This document shows positions 1 to 9,276 of a DNA stretch of 64,000 nucleotides, piece by piece (positions within the stretch are counted from its first letter, which is position 1; each line of letters starts with the position of its first letter). Source of the DNA: VXYK01 sp965214565. GTDB lineage: Bacteria > Actinomycetota > Acidimicrobiia > Acidimicrobiales > Aldehydirespiratoraceae. The notes under the pieces were generated by a model, which saw only the letters and a program-made list of their open reading frames with translations, did not search any database and was not told the DNA's origin. The position numbers were made by a program, and so were the translations under genes. The stretch spans positions 2,666,001 to 2,730,000 of the forward strand of contig OZ243951.1 of NCBI GenBank assembly GCA_965214565.1, given 5' to 3'.

Positions 1-1607
1 CGAGGGAAGGGGAGTCGGTCGATAATCACCAGGTTGCAGGTTGAACCGACCGCGTCGATGCCCTGCCAGTAGGACATCGTGGCGAATAGACAGGTTTCGT
101 CGTGCGCAATGAAATCTTTGAGAAGCTGCGCCTTGGAGCCCTCGCCCTGTGTGAGTATCGGCCACGGAACCCGCGACGAGATGCGCGCGGAGGCTTCGTT
201 CATCGCCGCCCAACTTGTGAACAACGCCAGGGTCCTTCCTCCGGCCGCGTTGATCAGGGATTCGATCTCCAGATGCTGCGACTCCCGATGTCTCGGCTTG
301 CGAGGGTCGGGGAGATCAGCGGCGCAGTACAGCAGAGCGTTCGATTCGTAGTCGAAGGGACTGCCGACATCGATCTCCACGGCGCTGTCGGGAAGCCCGA
401 ACTGCAATGCGGCGTCGACGGGCATCGTCGCGGATGTGAGGACCCCGCCACGCTGCGACCACAGGTTCTCAGCGAGGATCTTGTGGATCGCCAGTGGCGT
501 GGAGCGAAGGCTGGGATTGTGGGCCGGTCCGTCCACCCACATCACCTCGTCGTCCACTGCCCAACGAAGGAAGCTGATGTCGTCGAGCAGCGAGGTGACC
601 GACTGGCGTGCCCGGATGGTTCGATTCGACACGTCGCTGGGAGCGTCGGAAGGCACCCCGCGAAGCTCTGTCAACAGATCGGTGACCCGCGCCGCGATGA
701 GATCGAGTGTGCTGCCTAGGTCCGCTGAGGGGCCGTCGGGCAGGCGGTGACCAGTCAACGGGCCCAGATTGTCTTTGAGGGCGTCTGCTGCGTCGCTGAC
801 TTTCGTGGAGGCGGCTGAGTCGGCGATCACTGCTCTGACGGCGGAGGCCGCGGTCAGCAGACGGGCAGTGCTCAGGTAGCGACCCGCTGCGTCGGCCATG
901 ATGTCCTCGAGTTGGTGGGCCTCGTCGATGATCACGGTGTCGTGTTCTGGGAGAATACCACCCACCGCGACGTCGATCGCATACAGGTGCAAGTTGACGA
1001 TCAGCACGTCGGCCGCTGCGGCCTGACGCCACGCCCTTTCTGCGAAGCAGTTTTCACCTTCACTGCAGCGGGCGGCGCCCGGGCATTCCTGACGGCTGAC
1101 ACTGACCTGCTGCCAAGCATGGTCACCTACGTCGGCCAGTTCGGATCGGTCGCCGGTGGCGCTCCGGTCTGCGAACGATCTGAGTTTCCGGATACTCTGC
1201 TTGTCCAATCCATCGTGCTCCAGTCCCAGGCCGAGGTTCTGGGCCGACTCCGCTTCGCTGAGGCGTTGCAGGCAGAGGTAGTTGGAGCGACCCTTCAAGA
1301 CGGCGAAGTCGATTGGTTTGGACAACCGGCTCGACACCAACGGCAAGTCCTTGGCGGCTAGTTGGTCCTGCAGCGCTTTCGTCGCAGTGGCCACCACGAC
1401 CTTCCGGCCCGACACGACGATGGGCACCAGGTAGGCGAGTGACTTCCCTGTGCCCGTGCCCGCCTGCACCAGAACATGGCCGTTGCTTGCCAGAGCGTCT
1501 GCGACCGCTGCAGTCATCTCGACCTGTCCAGAGCGCTGCTCACCGCCGTCGGGCAGACCGGCGGTGACCTCGGAGAGCAGTTCAACAGCAGTCTCGGCGA
1601 TGTTCAT
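1..1607 (-). CDS. dinG: DinG/YoaA-type ATP-dependent DNA helicase (3' end beyond window)
   Basis: Superfamily 2 XPD/Rad3-like 5'-3' helicase acting on damaged or structured DNA. Reading the minus strand from ATG at 1607 gives an open frame to the window edge, so about 535 residues are seen and the C-terminus is missing. Visible motifs: Walker A GTGTGKS (residues ~50-56), DEAH box (~228-231), a SATMP motif typical of helicase motif Ia/III region in this family, and four cysteines (about C112, C175, C181, C187) spaced as the iron-sulfur cluster ligands of DinG/XPD. It is divergent from uppS, with 112 bp between the two starts. The family call is secure; DinG versus the paralog YoaA cannot be told apart here. 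Confidence 0.93.
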   Translation of the reverse strand, partial: MNIAETAVELLSEVTAGLPDGGEQRSGQVEMTAAVADALASNGHVLVQAGTGTGKSLAYLVPIVVSGRKVVVATATKALQDQLAAKDLPLVSSRLSKPIDFAVLKGRSNYLCLQRLSEAESAQNLGLGLEHDGLDKQSIRKLRSFADRSATGDRSELADVGDHAWQQVSVSRQECPGAARCSEGENCFAERAWRQAAAADVLIVNLHLYAIDVAVGGILPEHDTVIIDEAHQLEDIMADAAGRYLSTARLLTAASAVRAVIADSAASTKVSDAADALKDNLGPLTGHRLPDGPSADLGSTLDLIAARVTDLLTELRGVPSDAPSDVSNRTIRARQSVTSLLDDISFLRWAVDDEVMWVDGPAHNPSLRSTPLAIHKILAENLWSQRGGVLTSATMPVDAALQFGLPDSAVEIDVGSPFDYESNALLYCAADLPDPRKPRHRESQHLEIESLINAAGGRTLALFTSWAAMNEASARISSRVPWPILTQGEGSKAQLLKDFIAHDETCLFATMSYWQGIDAVGSTCNLVIIDRLPFP

Positions 1608-1719
1608 GGCAGGTGAGCTTTCGTACGTTCCCAACAATCTCAGACCCCTACCATAGGCACCCCTGCCGACTGTTCTCGGAGAGCGGGCCGGCGGGTTCGT
1701 TCGACCGTCGATTAGCCGG

Positions 1720-2472
1720 GTGCTTCAACCCGATAGGTTCTACTGCGTGCCCGCCGATCTGCTTGATCTGAATCGGATACCGCGTCATATCGCCTGTGTG
1801 ATGGACGGCAACGGCCGATGGGCACAGGCGCGGGGTCTGCCTCGTACCGAGGGCCACCGTGCCGGCGAACACTCATTGTTCGACGTCGTCGACGCCTCAC
1901 TCGAAATCGGAGTCGAGTGGTTGACGGTGTATGCCTTCAGCACCGAGAACTGGAGACGTCCCCGCGATGAGGTGCGATTCCTGATCAACTTCAACGAAGA
2001 GATCCTGTTGCGTCGACGCGATGAACTCAATGAACGGGGCGTGCGTATCCGCTTCGTCGGCCGTCGCGACTGGCGGGTTCCGAAGCGCCTGATACGGCGC
2101 ATGGACGAAGCGTCGGAGCTGACGACGAAGAACCGCAAGCTCACGTTCACGATTGCGTTCAACTACGGCGGCCGAGCAGAGATAGTCGACGCGGTGCGTC
2201 GGATAGCGGCGTCGGGCACGGCTCCCGAGAAGATCACCGAGTCGACGATCGCCCGGAATCTCTACGACCCCCAGATGCCCGATCCGGACCTGGTCATCCG
2301 CACGTCCGGTGAGTATCGCATCTCAAACTTCCTGTTGTGGGAACTGGCCTACAGCGAGTTGGTGTTCGTCGACACTCCGTGGCCGGAGTTCCAGCGTCGA
2401 GAGTTCTTTGCGGCCATCAGAGAGTTCCAGGACCGCGACCGCCGTTTCGGCGGTGTCGACGGCGGCGGTTGA
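1720..2472 (+). CDS. uppS: Isoprenyl (undecaprenyl/decaprenyl) diphosphate synthase
   Basis: Cis-prenyltransferase that makes the C50-C55 lipid carrier for peptidoglycan and glycan assembly at the membrane. The 250-residue length is normal. The catalytic motif MDGNGRWA lies at residues ~28-35 (Asp29 binds the pyrophosphate) and the C-terminal RTSGE/RISNFLLW substrate-binding region is intact. The start used is GTG at 1720; an in-frame GTG at 1747 is a reasonable alternative because little before the Asp motif is conserved. The gene runs into recO with one base between stop and start, the usual actinobacterial uppS-recO coupling. Whether chain length is C50 or C55 cannot be decided. Confidence 0.95.
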   Translation: MLQPDRFYCVPADLLDLNRIPRHIACVMDGNGRWAQARGLPRTEGHRAGEHSLFDVVDASLEIGVEWLTVYAFSTENWRRPRDEVRFLINFNEEILLRRRDELNERGVRIRFVGRRDWRVPKRLIRRMDEASELTTKNRKLTFTIAFNYGGRAEIVDAVRRIAASGTAPEKITESTIARNLYDPQMPDPDLVIRTSGEYRISNFLLWELAYSELVFVDTPWPEFQRREFFAAIREFQDRDRRFGGVDGGG

Positions 2473-2473
2473 G

Positions 2474-3202
2474 ATGAGCCTCTACCGGGATCAAGCTGTG
2501 GTACTGCGATCCTGGAAGCTCGGCGAGGCTGACCGGATCGTCAGTCTCCACACTTACGACAACGGCAAGGTCCGCGGCGTCGCCAAAGGGGTACGACGAA
2601 CAAAGTCCAAATTCGGGGCTCGGCTCGAACCGTTGAGCCATGTCTCGATCCAGATGTACAGGGGGCGCAGCGACCTCGACACCATCACCCAGGTGGAGAC
2701 ACTCTCACGGTTTGTTGCGCTGCGCGACGATCCGCAGCGTCTTGCACGTGCCCAGGCCCTGCTCGAGGCGGTCGAGGGGGTTGCCCAGGATCGGGAGCCG
2801 GACCGGGCGCTTCATGTCATGCTGGTCCGGGCGCTCAATACCCTTGCGGGACGCGACAGCGGCCTGGTGGTCGCCGCCTTCTTCTTGAAGCTCCTAGCCC
2901 ATGAGGGGCTGCAGCCGCAGCTAGACGTCTGTCACAGGTGCGGCACGCGGAGCGAACCTGTGGCCTTCGATCTCGACGATGGAGGTGTGCTGTGTCGGCA
3001 GTGCCGTCGCGGGCGGCCCGTCTCAGCGGAGGCTGTTGATCTGATGAGACGGATCCTCTGCGGTGGACTACGCGGTGTGCTCGCTGAGGAGTCGACTTCA
3101 CCGTCGGGCGCGTCAACGGAAGTCGAAGCGTTGGCGACCGCTTTAGTGGAGCACCACCTAGAGCGGCGACTGCGCTCCATTGCTGTGCTGGATCAGACCT
3201 GA
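2474..3202 (+). CDS. recO: DNA repair protein RecO
   Basis: RecF-pathway mediator that anneals DNA and loads RecA with RecR. It is 242 residues, of normal length. The N-terminal OB-fold (MSLYRDQAVV, then LGEADRIV) is clear, and there is a zinc finger of two CxxC pairs (C153/C156 and C174/C177). ATG at 2474 was chosen over longer upstream frames because it matches the family N-terminus and sits one base after the uppS stop, indicating translational coupling. No substitutions of note. Confidence 0.95.
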   Translation: MSLYRDQAVVLRSWKLGEADRIVSLHTYDNGKVRGVAKGVRRTKSKFGARLEPLSHVSIQMYRGRSDLDTITQVETLSRFVALRDDPQRLARAQALLEAVEGVAQDREPDRALHVMLVRALNTLAGRDSGLVVAAFFLKLLAHEGLQPQLDVCHRCGTRSEPVAFDLDDGGVLCRQCRRGRPVSAEAVDLMRRILCGGLRGVLAEESTSPSGASTEVEALATALVEHHLERRLRSIAVLDQT

Positions 3203-3226
3203 GCCGACCCGAGCCGGTTGCAACGG

Positions 3227-4225
3227 TTACTGACTGATGGGGATCCAGCGTCCCTGAGACTCGTCCCATTCCATCCACGTCTCAAGATCGTGGTCCCATT
3301 GGATGTAGGTGTCGCGCGCTGCATCCCAGGTGGGCGCATCCACCCCTGGTTGGCTCGTTTGCTCGCTGGCGAATTGCGCCTCGGCTGTGTCTTCGGCCTG
3401 GCCGGACCGCGGTTCGATTCCCCCCTCGGATGGAGCGTCTGTGTCAGGTTGTGTTTCGTGGGTTGGGTGCGCAGTGGCCTGCACGGGTAAATCAGGATCG
3501 GTTACCGGCGCCACGCTGACCGGTGCCTGTGTGGATGGCGCCTGTGTGGGTGGTGCCTGTGTGGGTGGCGCCTGTGTGGGTGGCGCCTGAACCGGTGGAC
3601 TCCAGAGGCCCGGTAGTGCTGCGGTCGCCAGCGCGGCGTCGTTGACTCCAGGGACCAGCGTAGGAATGCCGACGTATTTCTTGTCGACGACCAGGGTCTT
3701 CGCCACGAAGTCGCCGACTCGACGGTGTCCCTTGGAGACCAGGGAGAAGACCAGCCCGGTCAGCGGTACCAGCAAGAACCAGGGGAAGGCGTCAATGACC
3801 CACAGGAACAAACGCAGCAGATGTTTGTGAATTCCCGCTTTACCGAACGTGGTCTGATCGACGACACGGACGCCGGCGGCGAGCTTGCCCACAGAACCAC
3901 CGGTGATCGCAGCGACGACCACGAGGTTCAACGCCGTGGCAACGACAACCCAGAGGGCGATGTCGGTGAACTTGCCGTTCTCGAGCACGAAGACGAACGA
4001 ATCGCCCTGCACGCAGATGTCACCGTTGTCCAAGTTGTCGTAGTGGGCACATATCTGTTCGGCGATCTCGGGGTCTTCGACATCTTCAAAGGTGGACGAT
4101 GAGAGGAACGCGATCACGAACACCGCCAGCAGGATGAAGAAGTCGACGGCGAAGGCGACGCAACGACGACCGAACACCGCGGTCGGGTCACCCCCCAGGG
4201 GGTCGTTGGTTCGCATGGACTCCAT
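3227..4225 (-). CDS. RDD-family membrane protein with PT-rich repeat linker
   Basis: 332 residues. The N-terminal half is an RDD domain: FGRRCVAFAVDFF begins the first membrane helix, two more helices follow (~100-120 and ~140-165), and GHRRVGDFVAKT is a typical RDD end. The C-terminal half is soluble and low in complexity: a PPTQA repeat run (from 15-bp DNA repeats at 3525-3590), an acidic Thr/Pro stretch, and a WDHDLETWMEWD tail of the kind seen in short tryptophan-rich C-terminal motifs. The start ATG at 4225 is supported by GGAGGAG just upstream. RDD proteins are often linked to transport or membrane stress, but no substrate can be named. It is divergent from glyS with only 29 bp between starts. 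Confidence 0.8.
   Translation of the reverse strand: MESMRTNDPLGGDPTAVFGRRCVAFAVDFFILLAVFVIAFLSSSTFEDVEDPEIAEQICAHYDNLDNGDICVQGDSFVFVLENGKFTDIALWVVVATALNLVVVAAITGGSVGKLAAGVRVVDQTTFGKAGIHKHLLRLFLWVIDAFPWFLLVPLTGLVFSLVSKGHRRVGDFVAKTLVVDKKYVGIPTLVPGVNDAALATAALPGLWSPPVQAPPTQAPPTQAPPTQAPSTQAPVSVAPVTDPDLPVQATAHPTHETQPDTDAPSEGGIEPRSGQAEDTAEAQFASEQTSQPGVDAPTWDAARDTYIQWDHDLETWMEWDESQGRWIPISQ
3525..3590 (-). repeat. 15-bp tandem repeat encoding PPTQA
   Basis: Four near-identical 15-bp units (3525-3539, 3540-3554, 3555-3569, 3570-3584), plus a partial fifth, lie in frame inside the RDD-protein gene. Each encodes the five residues PPTQA on the minus strand. Units differ by single bases, which suggests slippage-type expansion. 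The run makes a flexible proline/threonine linker after the membrane domain. Confidence 0.85.
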
Positions 4226-4254
4226 ATCAGCGCTCCTCCGGTAGCCTCTCGGCC

Positions 4255-5565
4255 ATGGCTGACTCGGAACTGTTCAACCAGATAGTGAACCTATCCAAGC
4301 GCCGCGGATTTGTCTTCCAGTCAGCCGAGATCTACGGCGGTTTCCGATCCACGTACGACTATGGACCGCTCGGTGTTCTGCTGCTGCGCAACGTCAAGGA
4401 CGCCTGGTGGCGTTCGATGGTGCAGCATCGCCACGATGTGGTCGGTCTCGACGCCTCGATCCTCTCTCCACCCCAGGTCTGGGAGGCGAGCGGTCACCTC
4501 GCCAACTTCTCGGACCCGCTCGTCGACTGCACCAGCTGCAACGCCCGTCACCGCCAGGACAAACTCACCGACCCCGAGACCTGTCCGAACTGCGAAACCG
4601 CTGGATGCCTCACCGAGGCGCGCCAGTTCAACTTGATGTTCAAGACCCACGCCGGTCCGATGGCCGACTCGACCGCGGAGGTGTACCTGCGCCCGGAGAC
4701 AGCCCAGGGTATTTTCACCAACTTCGCCAACGTGCTGCAGACCAGTCGCAAGAAGCCGCCGTTCGGCATAGCCCAGGTCGGAAAGTCGTTCCGCAACGAG
4801 ATCACCCCGGGGAACTTCGTCTTTCGAACCCGCGAGTTCGAGCAGATGGAGATGGAGTTCTTCGTTCCACCCGACGAGACCGACCATTGGTTCAAGTACT
4901 GGTGTGATCAGAGACTGGACTGGTACTTGGACCTGGGGATTCCCGAAGCCGACATTCGCCTGCGGCCCCATGGTGCCGACGAGCTGAGCCACTACTCGTC
5001 GGGAACATCGGACCTGGAGTACCGGTTCCCGTGGGGTTGGGACGAACTCGAGGGCATAGCAGATCGAGGCGATTTCGACCTCACCGTCCATGCCGCCCAT
5101 TCCGGGGAGCGCCTGGAGTACTTCGACCAGGCCAACAACCGGCACTACGTGCCCCATGTCATCGAACCGGCGGCGGGCGCCACCCGGGCGGCGATGGCGT
5201 TCCTTATGGCTGCCTACGACACCGAGACGGTCAACGACAGCGTCCGCACCGTGCTGCGGCTCGATTCAAGACTCGCGCCGTACAAGGTCGCGGTGCTGCC
5301 GTTGTCCAACAAGGAGACGCTCACATCGACAGCCCAGGAAGTCTTCGAGATCGTCAAGCTTCGCTGGATGGCTGACTACGACCAGACGCAGTCGATCGGG
5401 AAACGCTACGCCCGCCAGGATGAGATCGGCACGCCCTATTGCGTGACCGTCGACTTCGACAGCCTCGAGGATCGGGCCGTCACCGTGCGTGAACGCGACA
5501 CGCGTGGACAACAGCGGGTTTCGATTGATCAACTCGAGGGGTTCCTAGCTGCGCGCCTCGGCTGA
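4255..5565 (+). CDS. glyS: Glycyl-tRNA synthetase, class II dimeric type
   Basis: Charges tRNA-Gly. It is 436 residues, the compact bacterial alpha2 form related to the archaeal/eukaryotic GlyRS. Motif 1 region (YGGFRSTYDYGPLG, near residue 27), a zinc-binding-like cysteine set (CTSCNARH then CPNCETAGC, residues ~91-120), motif 2 (FRNEITPGNF), and the C-terminal anticodon-binding domain (KVAVLPLSNK onward) are all present. ATG at 4255 has no clear ribosome-binding site in the 29-bp gap to the divergent RDD gene, so a leaderless or nearly leaderless mRNA is possible. It precedes dnaG in the usual actinobacterial order. Confidence 0.97.
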   Translation: MADSELFNQIVNLSKRRGFVFQSAEIYGGFRSTYDYGPLGVLLLRNVKDAWWRSMVQHRHDVVGLDASILSPPQVWEASGHLANFSDPLVDCTSCNARHRQDKLTDPETCPNCETAGCLTEARQFNLMFKTHAGPMADSTAEVYLRPETAQGIFTNFANVLQTSRKKPPFGIAQVGKSFRNEITPGNFVFRTREFEQMEMEFFVPPDETDHWFKYWCDQRLDWYLDLGIPEADIRLRPHGADELSHYSSGTSDLEYRFPWGWDELEGIADRGDFDLTVHAAHSGERLEYFDQANNRHYVPHVIEPAAGATRAAMAFLMAAYDTETVNDSVRTVLRLDSRLAPYKVAVLPLSNKETLTSTAQEVFEIVKLRWMADYDQTQSIGKRYARQDEIGTPYCVTVDFDSLEDRAVTVRERDTRGQQRVSIDQLEGFLAARLG

Positions 5566-5622
5566 ACTGCGTCCGACGGGCCCCTTATTGGTGGGCGTGG
5601 GTTTCGGCTAGCTTGCGGTTTG

Positions 5623-7479
5623 ATGGGCATTCACCATGACGACATCGCCAAGGTGCGGGCCGCGGCCGATCTGGTAGCGCTGATCGGCGAACACACCGAC
5701 ATCAAGCGTTCAGGACGCAACTGGATGGCTCGCTGTCCCCTCCACGGTGAACGCACACCTTCGCTCTCGGTCAACTCCGAGAAGGGCGTCTACTACTGTT
5801 TCGGCTGTCAGCGCAGCGGCGACGCAATCACCTTCGTGCAGGAGATCGAGAAACTCGACTTCGTCGGCGCGGTCGAGTCGCTTGCGGCTCGCTACGGCGT
5901 GCAGTTGCGCTACACGACCCAGGGCGAGGGGACCACTCGGGCGCGCAAACGACTATTGCTCGACGCGGTGGCCAAGGCAGCCGAGTTCTACCACCAGAGG
6001 CTGCTCAACGGGCCTGACGCCGGCGCTGCCCGTGGCTATCTGCGCTCCCGGGGCTATGACCGCTCGGTGGTCAACAAGTACAAACTCGGTTGGGCCCCCG
6101 ACAACTGGGATGAACTGGCCAGGCACCTGAGACTGAACACAGCCGACCTGACTGACAGCGGCCTCGGGTTCGTCAACAGCTCGGGTCGGGTGCAGGACGC
6201 ATTCCGTGCCCGGATCATGTTCCCGATCGCCGACGAGCGGGGGGATTTCACCGGCTTCGGCGGCCGCATCCTTCCGGGTTTCGAGGGCCCCAAGTACAAG
6301 AACACGATCGGTGACGCCGCGGTCTATGACAAGAGCAAGCTGCTCTACGGGCTGCACACCCACCGCGAGGGCATCGTCAAGGAGGGTGAGGCGATCATCT
6401 GTGAGGGCTACACCGACGTGATCGGTTTCGGCACCGCCAACATCCTGCGGGCCGTGGCAACTTGTGGCACGGCCCTCACCGAAGAGCACATCAATCTGCT
6501 CAAGAGGTTCTCGGCGGATCGTCTGGTGCTCGCGTTCGACACCGACTCGGCGGGGCTCGCAGCCGCCGAACGGGTCTACGAATGGGAACAGCGTTTCGAA
6601 CTCGATGTGAGAGTGGCAGACCTGCCATCCGGCGTCGATCCGGACGACGTAGCTCGTGAAGACCCAGCGGAACTGGACAGAGCCGTGCAGGAGGCCATTC
6701 CTTACATGCGGTTCCGCATGGAGAGAGCCCTGGCAGCCACTGATCTGTCGAGTCCAGAGGGCCGGGCCCGTGCCGCAGAGCGAGCTGTCGATGTCGTTGC
6801 TGAACATCCCAACGAGCTTGTCCGCGACCCGTATCTCGTGGAGATCGCCGACCGTTGCCGGGTTGAGGCCGCGAGTCTGCGGGAGCTCGCCTCCAAACCC
6901 CGTCCACAACCGGCCGCCCCTCGGCACCGCGGCCAACAGGGCGGTCAGCAACAAGCGATGGAGCGCGAGGTACCCAACGCGCCAGACGAGGACGGGCACG
7001 GTCCCCAACAACAACCGAGACTCCAGGACTCGAACGCTGCGGCCGCGGAGGACGAGACGATCCGCCTCGTTATTGACCGCCCGGACGAGGCCGCTCGGCT
7101 TCACGCCAATCTTTTCGGTCATAGTGTGCGTCAAGAAGCTTTCCAAGCGCTGAGGGACCATGGATTCGAGGGGGCTGCGGAGCGTTGCGGACCGCAGGCC
7201 GCCGATCTGCTGAGGCGCTTGGCTGTTGAGGGTTTCGACGCTGATCGTGACGATGTCCTGGCCGGCATGGCCCGCCTCGCTGGTCGCAGGACGCTCGACG
7301 GTATTGGTCGTGGCCTGCGCCCCTTCGGCGCAACCGACGAAGTGGCAATCGAGGTGAGCCGCTCGGCCACTTGGCTCACAGTGGAGCTGGAGAGGCTCAA
7401 TGACCCGAGGACGCGCCGAAGTGCGGTGGACAAATTGCTGCCGTGGTTGATCAGACACGCAGAATGGCGAGCAAGGTAA
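5623..7479 (+). CDS. dnaG: DNA primase
   Basis: Synthesizes RNA primers at the replication fork. From ATG at 5623 it has 618 residues, a normal length; a TTG one codon earlier (5620) is an equal alternative. The CHC2 zinc-binding domain is at the N-terminus (C38, H41, C59, C62). The RNA polymerase/Toprim core carries EGYTDVIGF and the metal-binding AFDTDSAG. The C-terminal third is a Gln/Pro-rich linker (~430-480) and a weakly conserved helicase-binding region. Followed after about 60 bp by a tRNA gene. Confidence 0.97.
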   Translation: MGIHHDDIAKVRAAADLVALIGEHTDIKRSGRNWMARCPLHGERTPSLSVNSEKGVYYCFGCQRSGDAITFVQEIEKLDFVGAVESLAARYGVQLRYTTQGEGTTRARKRLLLDAVAKAAEFYHQRLLNGPDAGAARGYLRSRGYDRSVVNKYKLGWAPDNWDELARHLRLNTADLTDSGLGFVNSSGRVQDAFRARIMFPIADERGDFTGFGGRILPGFEGPKYKNTIGDAAVYDKSKLLYGLHTHREGIVKEGEAIICEGYTDVIGFGTANILRAVATCGTALTEEHINLLKRFSADRLVLAFDTDSAGLAAAERVYEWEQRFELDVRVADLPSGVDPDDVAREDPAELDRAVQEAIPYMRFRMERALAATDLSSPEGRARAAERAVDVVAEHPNELVRDPYLVEIADRCRVEAASLRELASKPRPQPAAPRHRGQQGGQQQAMEREVPNAPDEDGHGPQQQPRLQDSNAAAAEDETIRLVIDRPDEAARLHANLFGHSVRQEAFQALRDHGFEGAAERCGPQAADLLRRLAVEGFDADRDDVLAGMARLAGRRTLDGIGRGLRPFGATDEVAIEVSRSATWLTVELERLNDPRTRRSAVDKLLPWLIRHAEWRAR

Positions 7480-7541
7480 CCGGCGCGGCTCCAGAAACCC
7501 CATTGAACAACATCTGGGGGCGGTATCATCTCCAGGACCGG

Positions 7542-7614
7542 TCCGGGGTAGCTCAGCTGGCAGAGCGCTCGGCTGTTAACCGAATTGTCGTGGGTTCGAT
7601 CCCCACCCCCGGAG
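7542..7614 (+). tRNA. tRNA-Asn (GTT)
   Basis: A 73-nt cloverleaf. Acceptor strands TCCGGGG (7542-7548) and CCCCGGA (7607-7613) pair fully, with discriminator G at 7614. The T-arm is GTGGG-TTCGATC-CCCAC. The anticodon loop CTGTTAA carries GTT. The first anticodon-stem pair is a C-A mismatch. CCA is not encoded. Confidence 0.95.
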
Positions 7615-7616
7615 CT

Positions 7617-7660
7617 GAAGAGGCGGGCCGTGCGCAGTGTGCGGCCTGCTTCGCCGTTTG
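7617..7660 (+). terminator. Hairpin after tRNA-Asn
   Basis: GCGGGCCG (7623-7630) and CGGCCTGC (7642-7649) pair with one G-T wobble around an 11-nt loop, flanked by GAAG and TTC. A short T-run (GTTT) follows at about 7655-7659. It is probably a processing or termination hairpin for the tRNA transcript. Confidence 0.4.
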
Positions 7661-7699
7661 ATGAGCATCTTCAACAAGCGACAGCGGTAGTGTCTCGTT

Positions 7700-7775
7700 G
7701 GGCTCGTAGCTCAGTGGTTAGAGCAGAGGACTCATAATCCTTCGGTCGTGGGTTCGATCCCCACCGAGCCCACCA
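7700..7775 (+). tRNA. tRNA with CAT anticodon (Ile2 or elongator Met)
   Basis: Acceptor GGGCTCG (7700-7706) pairs with CGAGCCC (7765-7771), discriminator A at 7772, then an encoded CCA (7773-7775). The T-arm is GTGGG-TTCGATC-CCCAC and the anticodon loop CTCATAA carries CAT. It lacks the initiator features of three G-C pairs in the anticodon stem and an unpaired 1-72. The C4-G69 pair and the D-arm and anticodon region resemble E. coli ileX, so a lysidine-modified tRNA-Ile2 is at least as likely as elongator tRNA-Met. Confidence 0.9.
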
Positions 7776-7895
7776 ATTCCGACCGATCTTGTCGGTTATT
7801 GCTGTAGGCTCCAGTGGTCGCTGGTGAACTCACAACCGGCGATGTCCGCTGTTTCCGAAAAAAGAGACAAGGACCGAGCTACGAAAGGTGCATCC

Positions 7896-9209
7896 ATGAG
7901 CAACGACTGGGGTTTTGAGACCCGCCAGATCCACGCGGGACAGCAAGCCGATCCGGCCACTGGTGCCCGCGCCGTGCCGATCTATCAGACGACGGCCTAC
8001 CAGTTCCGTGATTCCGATCACGCCAAGGACCTGTTCGCCCTAGCCGAGATAGGCAACATCTACACCCGGATAATGAACCCGACCCAAGCCGTGGTCGAAG
8101 CCCGTCTCGCCAGCCTCGAAGGCGGCACAGACACCGCAGTCGGAATTCCCGGGGCACTCGCGCTGTCCTCCGGCCAGGCAGCAGAAACCCTGGCGGTTCT
8201 GAATCTGGCTGAGTCCGGCGACCACATCGTGTCGGCCGCGGCCCTCTACGGGGGCACCTACAACCTCTTCCACTACACGCTGCCGAAGATGGGAATCACC
8301 TGCACGTTCATCGACGACGCCGATGATCCCGACGCTTGGCAAGCGGCCACACAGCCCAATACCAAGGCGTACTACTGCGAGTCGATCGGCAACCCGATGA
8401 ACAACGTGGTTGACATCGCCAAGGTCGCCGACATCGCCCATGCAAACAATGTGCCGCTCATCGTCGACAACACTGTGGCAACTCCGTATTTGATCCGTCC
8501 GCTCGAGCACGGTGCAGACATCGTCGTCCACTCGGCGACGAAGTTCATCGGCGGGCACGGCACTGCAATCGCCGGAGTGATCGTCGACGGAGGCAGTTTC
8601 GATTTCGGGGCGTCCGGCAAGCATCCGATGTTCACCGAGCCGGATCCCAGCTACCACGGCCTGGCCTTTTGGCCCGCGCTCGGCCCCGGTTCCTACATCA
8701 TCAAGGCCCGGGTGCAACTCCTTCGGGACATTGGAGCGGCAATCGCGCCATTCAATTCGTTCCTGCTGCTGCAGGGCCTCGAGACGCTGAGTATGCGGAT
8801 GGAACGTCACTTCTCCAACTCGAACGCAGTCGTCGACTATCTCGCTTCCCACGACCAGGTCGAGTCTGTCGCTTACGCAGGACTGCCCGACTCGCCCTGG
8901 CACGACATCGCCAACGAACTCGGCGGCGGGAAGGGATACGGCTCCGTCCCTGCCTTTGTTATCAAGGGTGGTCTCGAAGCGGGCAAGAAGTTCGTTGAGG
9001 CCCTTGAGCTTCACAGCCACCTGGCCAACATTGGTGACACCCGCAGCCTGGTGATCCAGCCAGCAGCCACTACCCACTCCCAGTTGACCCCGGAGGAACA
9101 GGAGTCCACCGGCGTCACCCCGGGGCTGGTGAGGCTGTCGGTGGGACTGGAGTCGATCGAAGACATCATCGCGGATCTCGACAAGGGGTTTGCGGCAGCA
9201 GCCAGCTGA
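7896..9209 (+). CDS. metY: O-acetylhomoserine sulfhydrylase (MetY type)
   Basis: PLP enzyme of the Cys/Met metabolism family that makes homocysteine from O-acetylhomoserine and sulfide. It is 437 residues, the length of MetY rather than the shorter MetB/MetZ. The N-terminal WGFETRQIHAGQ and IYQTTAYQF, and the PLP lysine motif HSATKFIGGHG, are clear. ATG at 7896 was chosen over an upstream frame from 7824 because AAAGG at 7884-7888 is well placed and the family protein begins here. The tail VTPGLVRLSVGLE is typical. No known methionine riboswitch was recognised upstream. Confidence 0.93.
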   Translation: MSNDWGFETRQIHAGQQADPATGARAVPIYQTTAYQFRDSDHAKDLFALAEIGNIYTRIMNPTQAVVEARLASLEGGTDTAVGIPGALALSSGQAAETLAVLNLAESGDHIVSAAALYGGTYNLFHYTLPKMGITCTFIDDADDPDAWQAATQPNTKAYYCESIGNPMNNVVDIAKVADIAHANNVPLIVDNTVATPYLIRPLEHGADIVVHSATKFIGGHGTAIAGVIVDGGSFDFGASGKHPMFTEPDPSYHGLAFWPALGPGSYIIKARVQLLRDIGAAIAPFNSFLLLQGLETLSMRMERHFSNSNAVVDYLASHDQVESVAYAGLPDSPWHDIANELGGGKGYGSVPAFVIKGGLEAGKKFVEALELHSHLANIGDTRSLVIQPAATTHSQLTPEEQESTGVTPGLVRLSVGLESIEDIIADLDKGFAAAAS

Positions 9210-9276
9210 CCAACAGCGCTAGCGGCGTTGCGAGAACTCCAGAGCGGCGCCTAGAGCTGGCCCCGGCACGGAACTT

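Noticed and set aside
5953..7503. 516-residue minus-strand open frame
   Set aside because: It lies wholly antisense to dnaG, which has all primase motifs; long antisense frames are expected in high-GC coding DNA.
7776..7895. SAM-type riboswitch before metY
   Set aside because: No conserved SAM-I, SAM-II or SAM-IV core was recognised.
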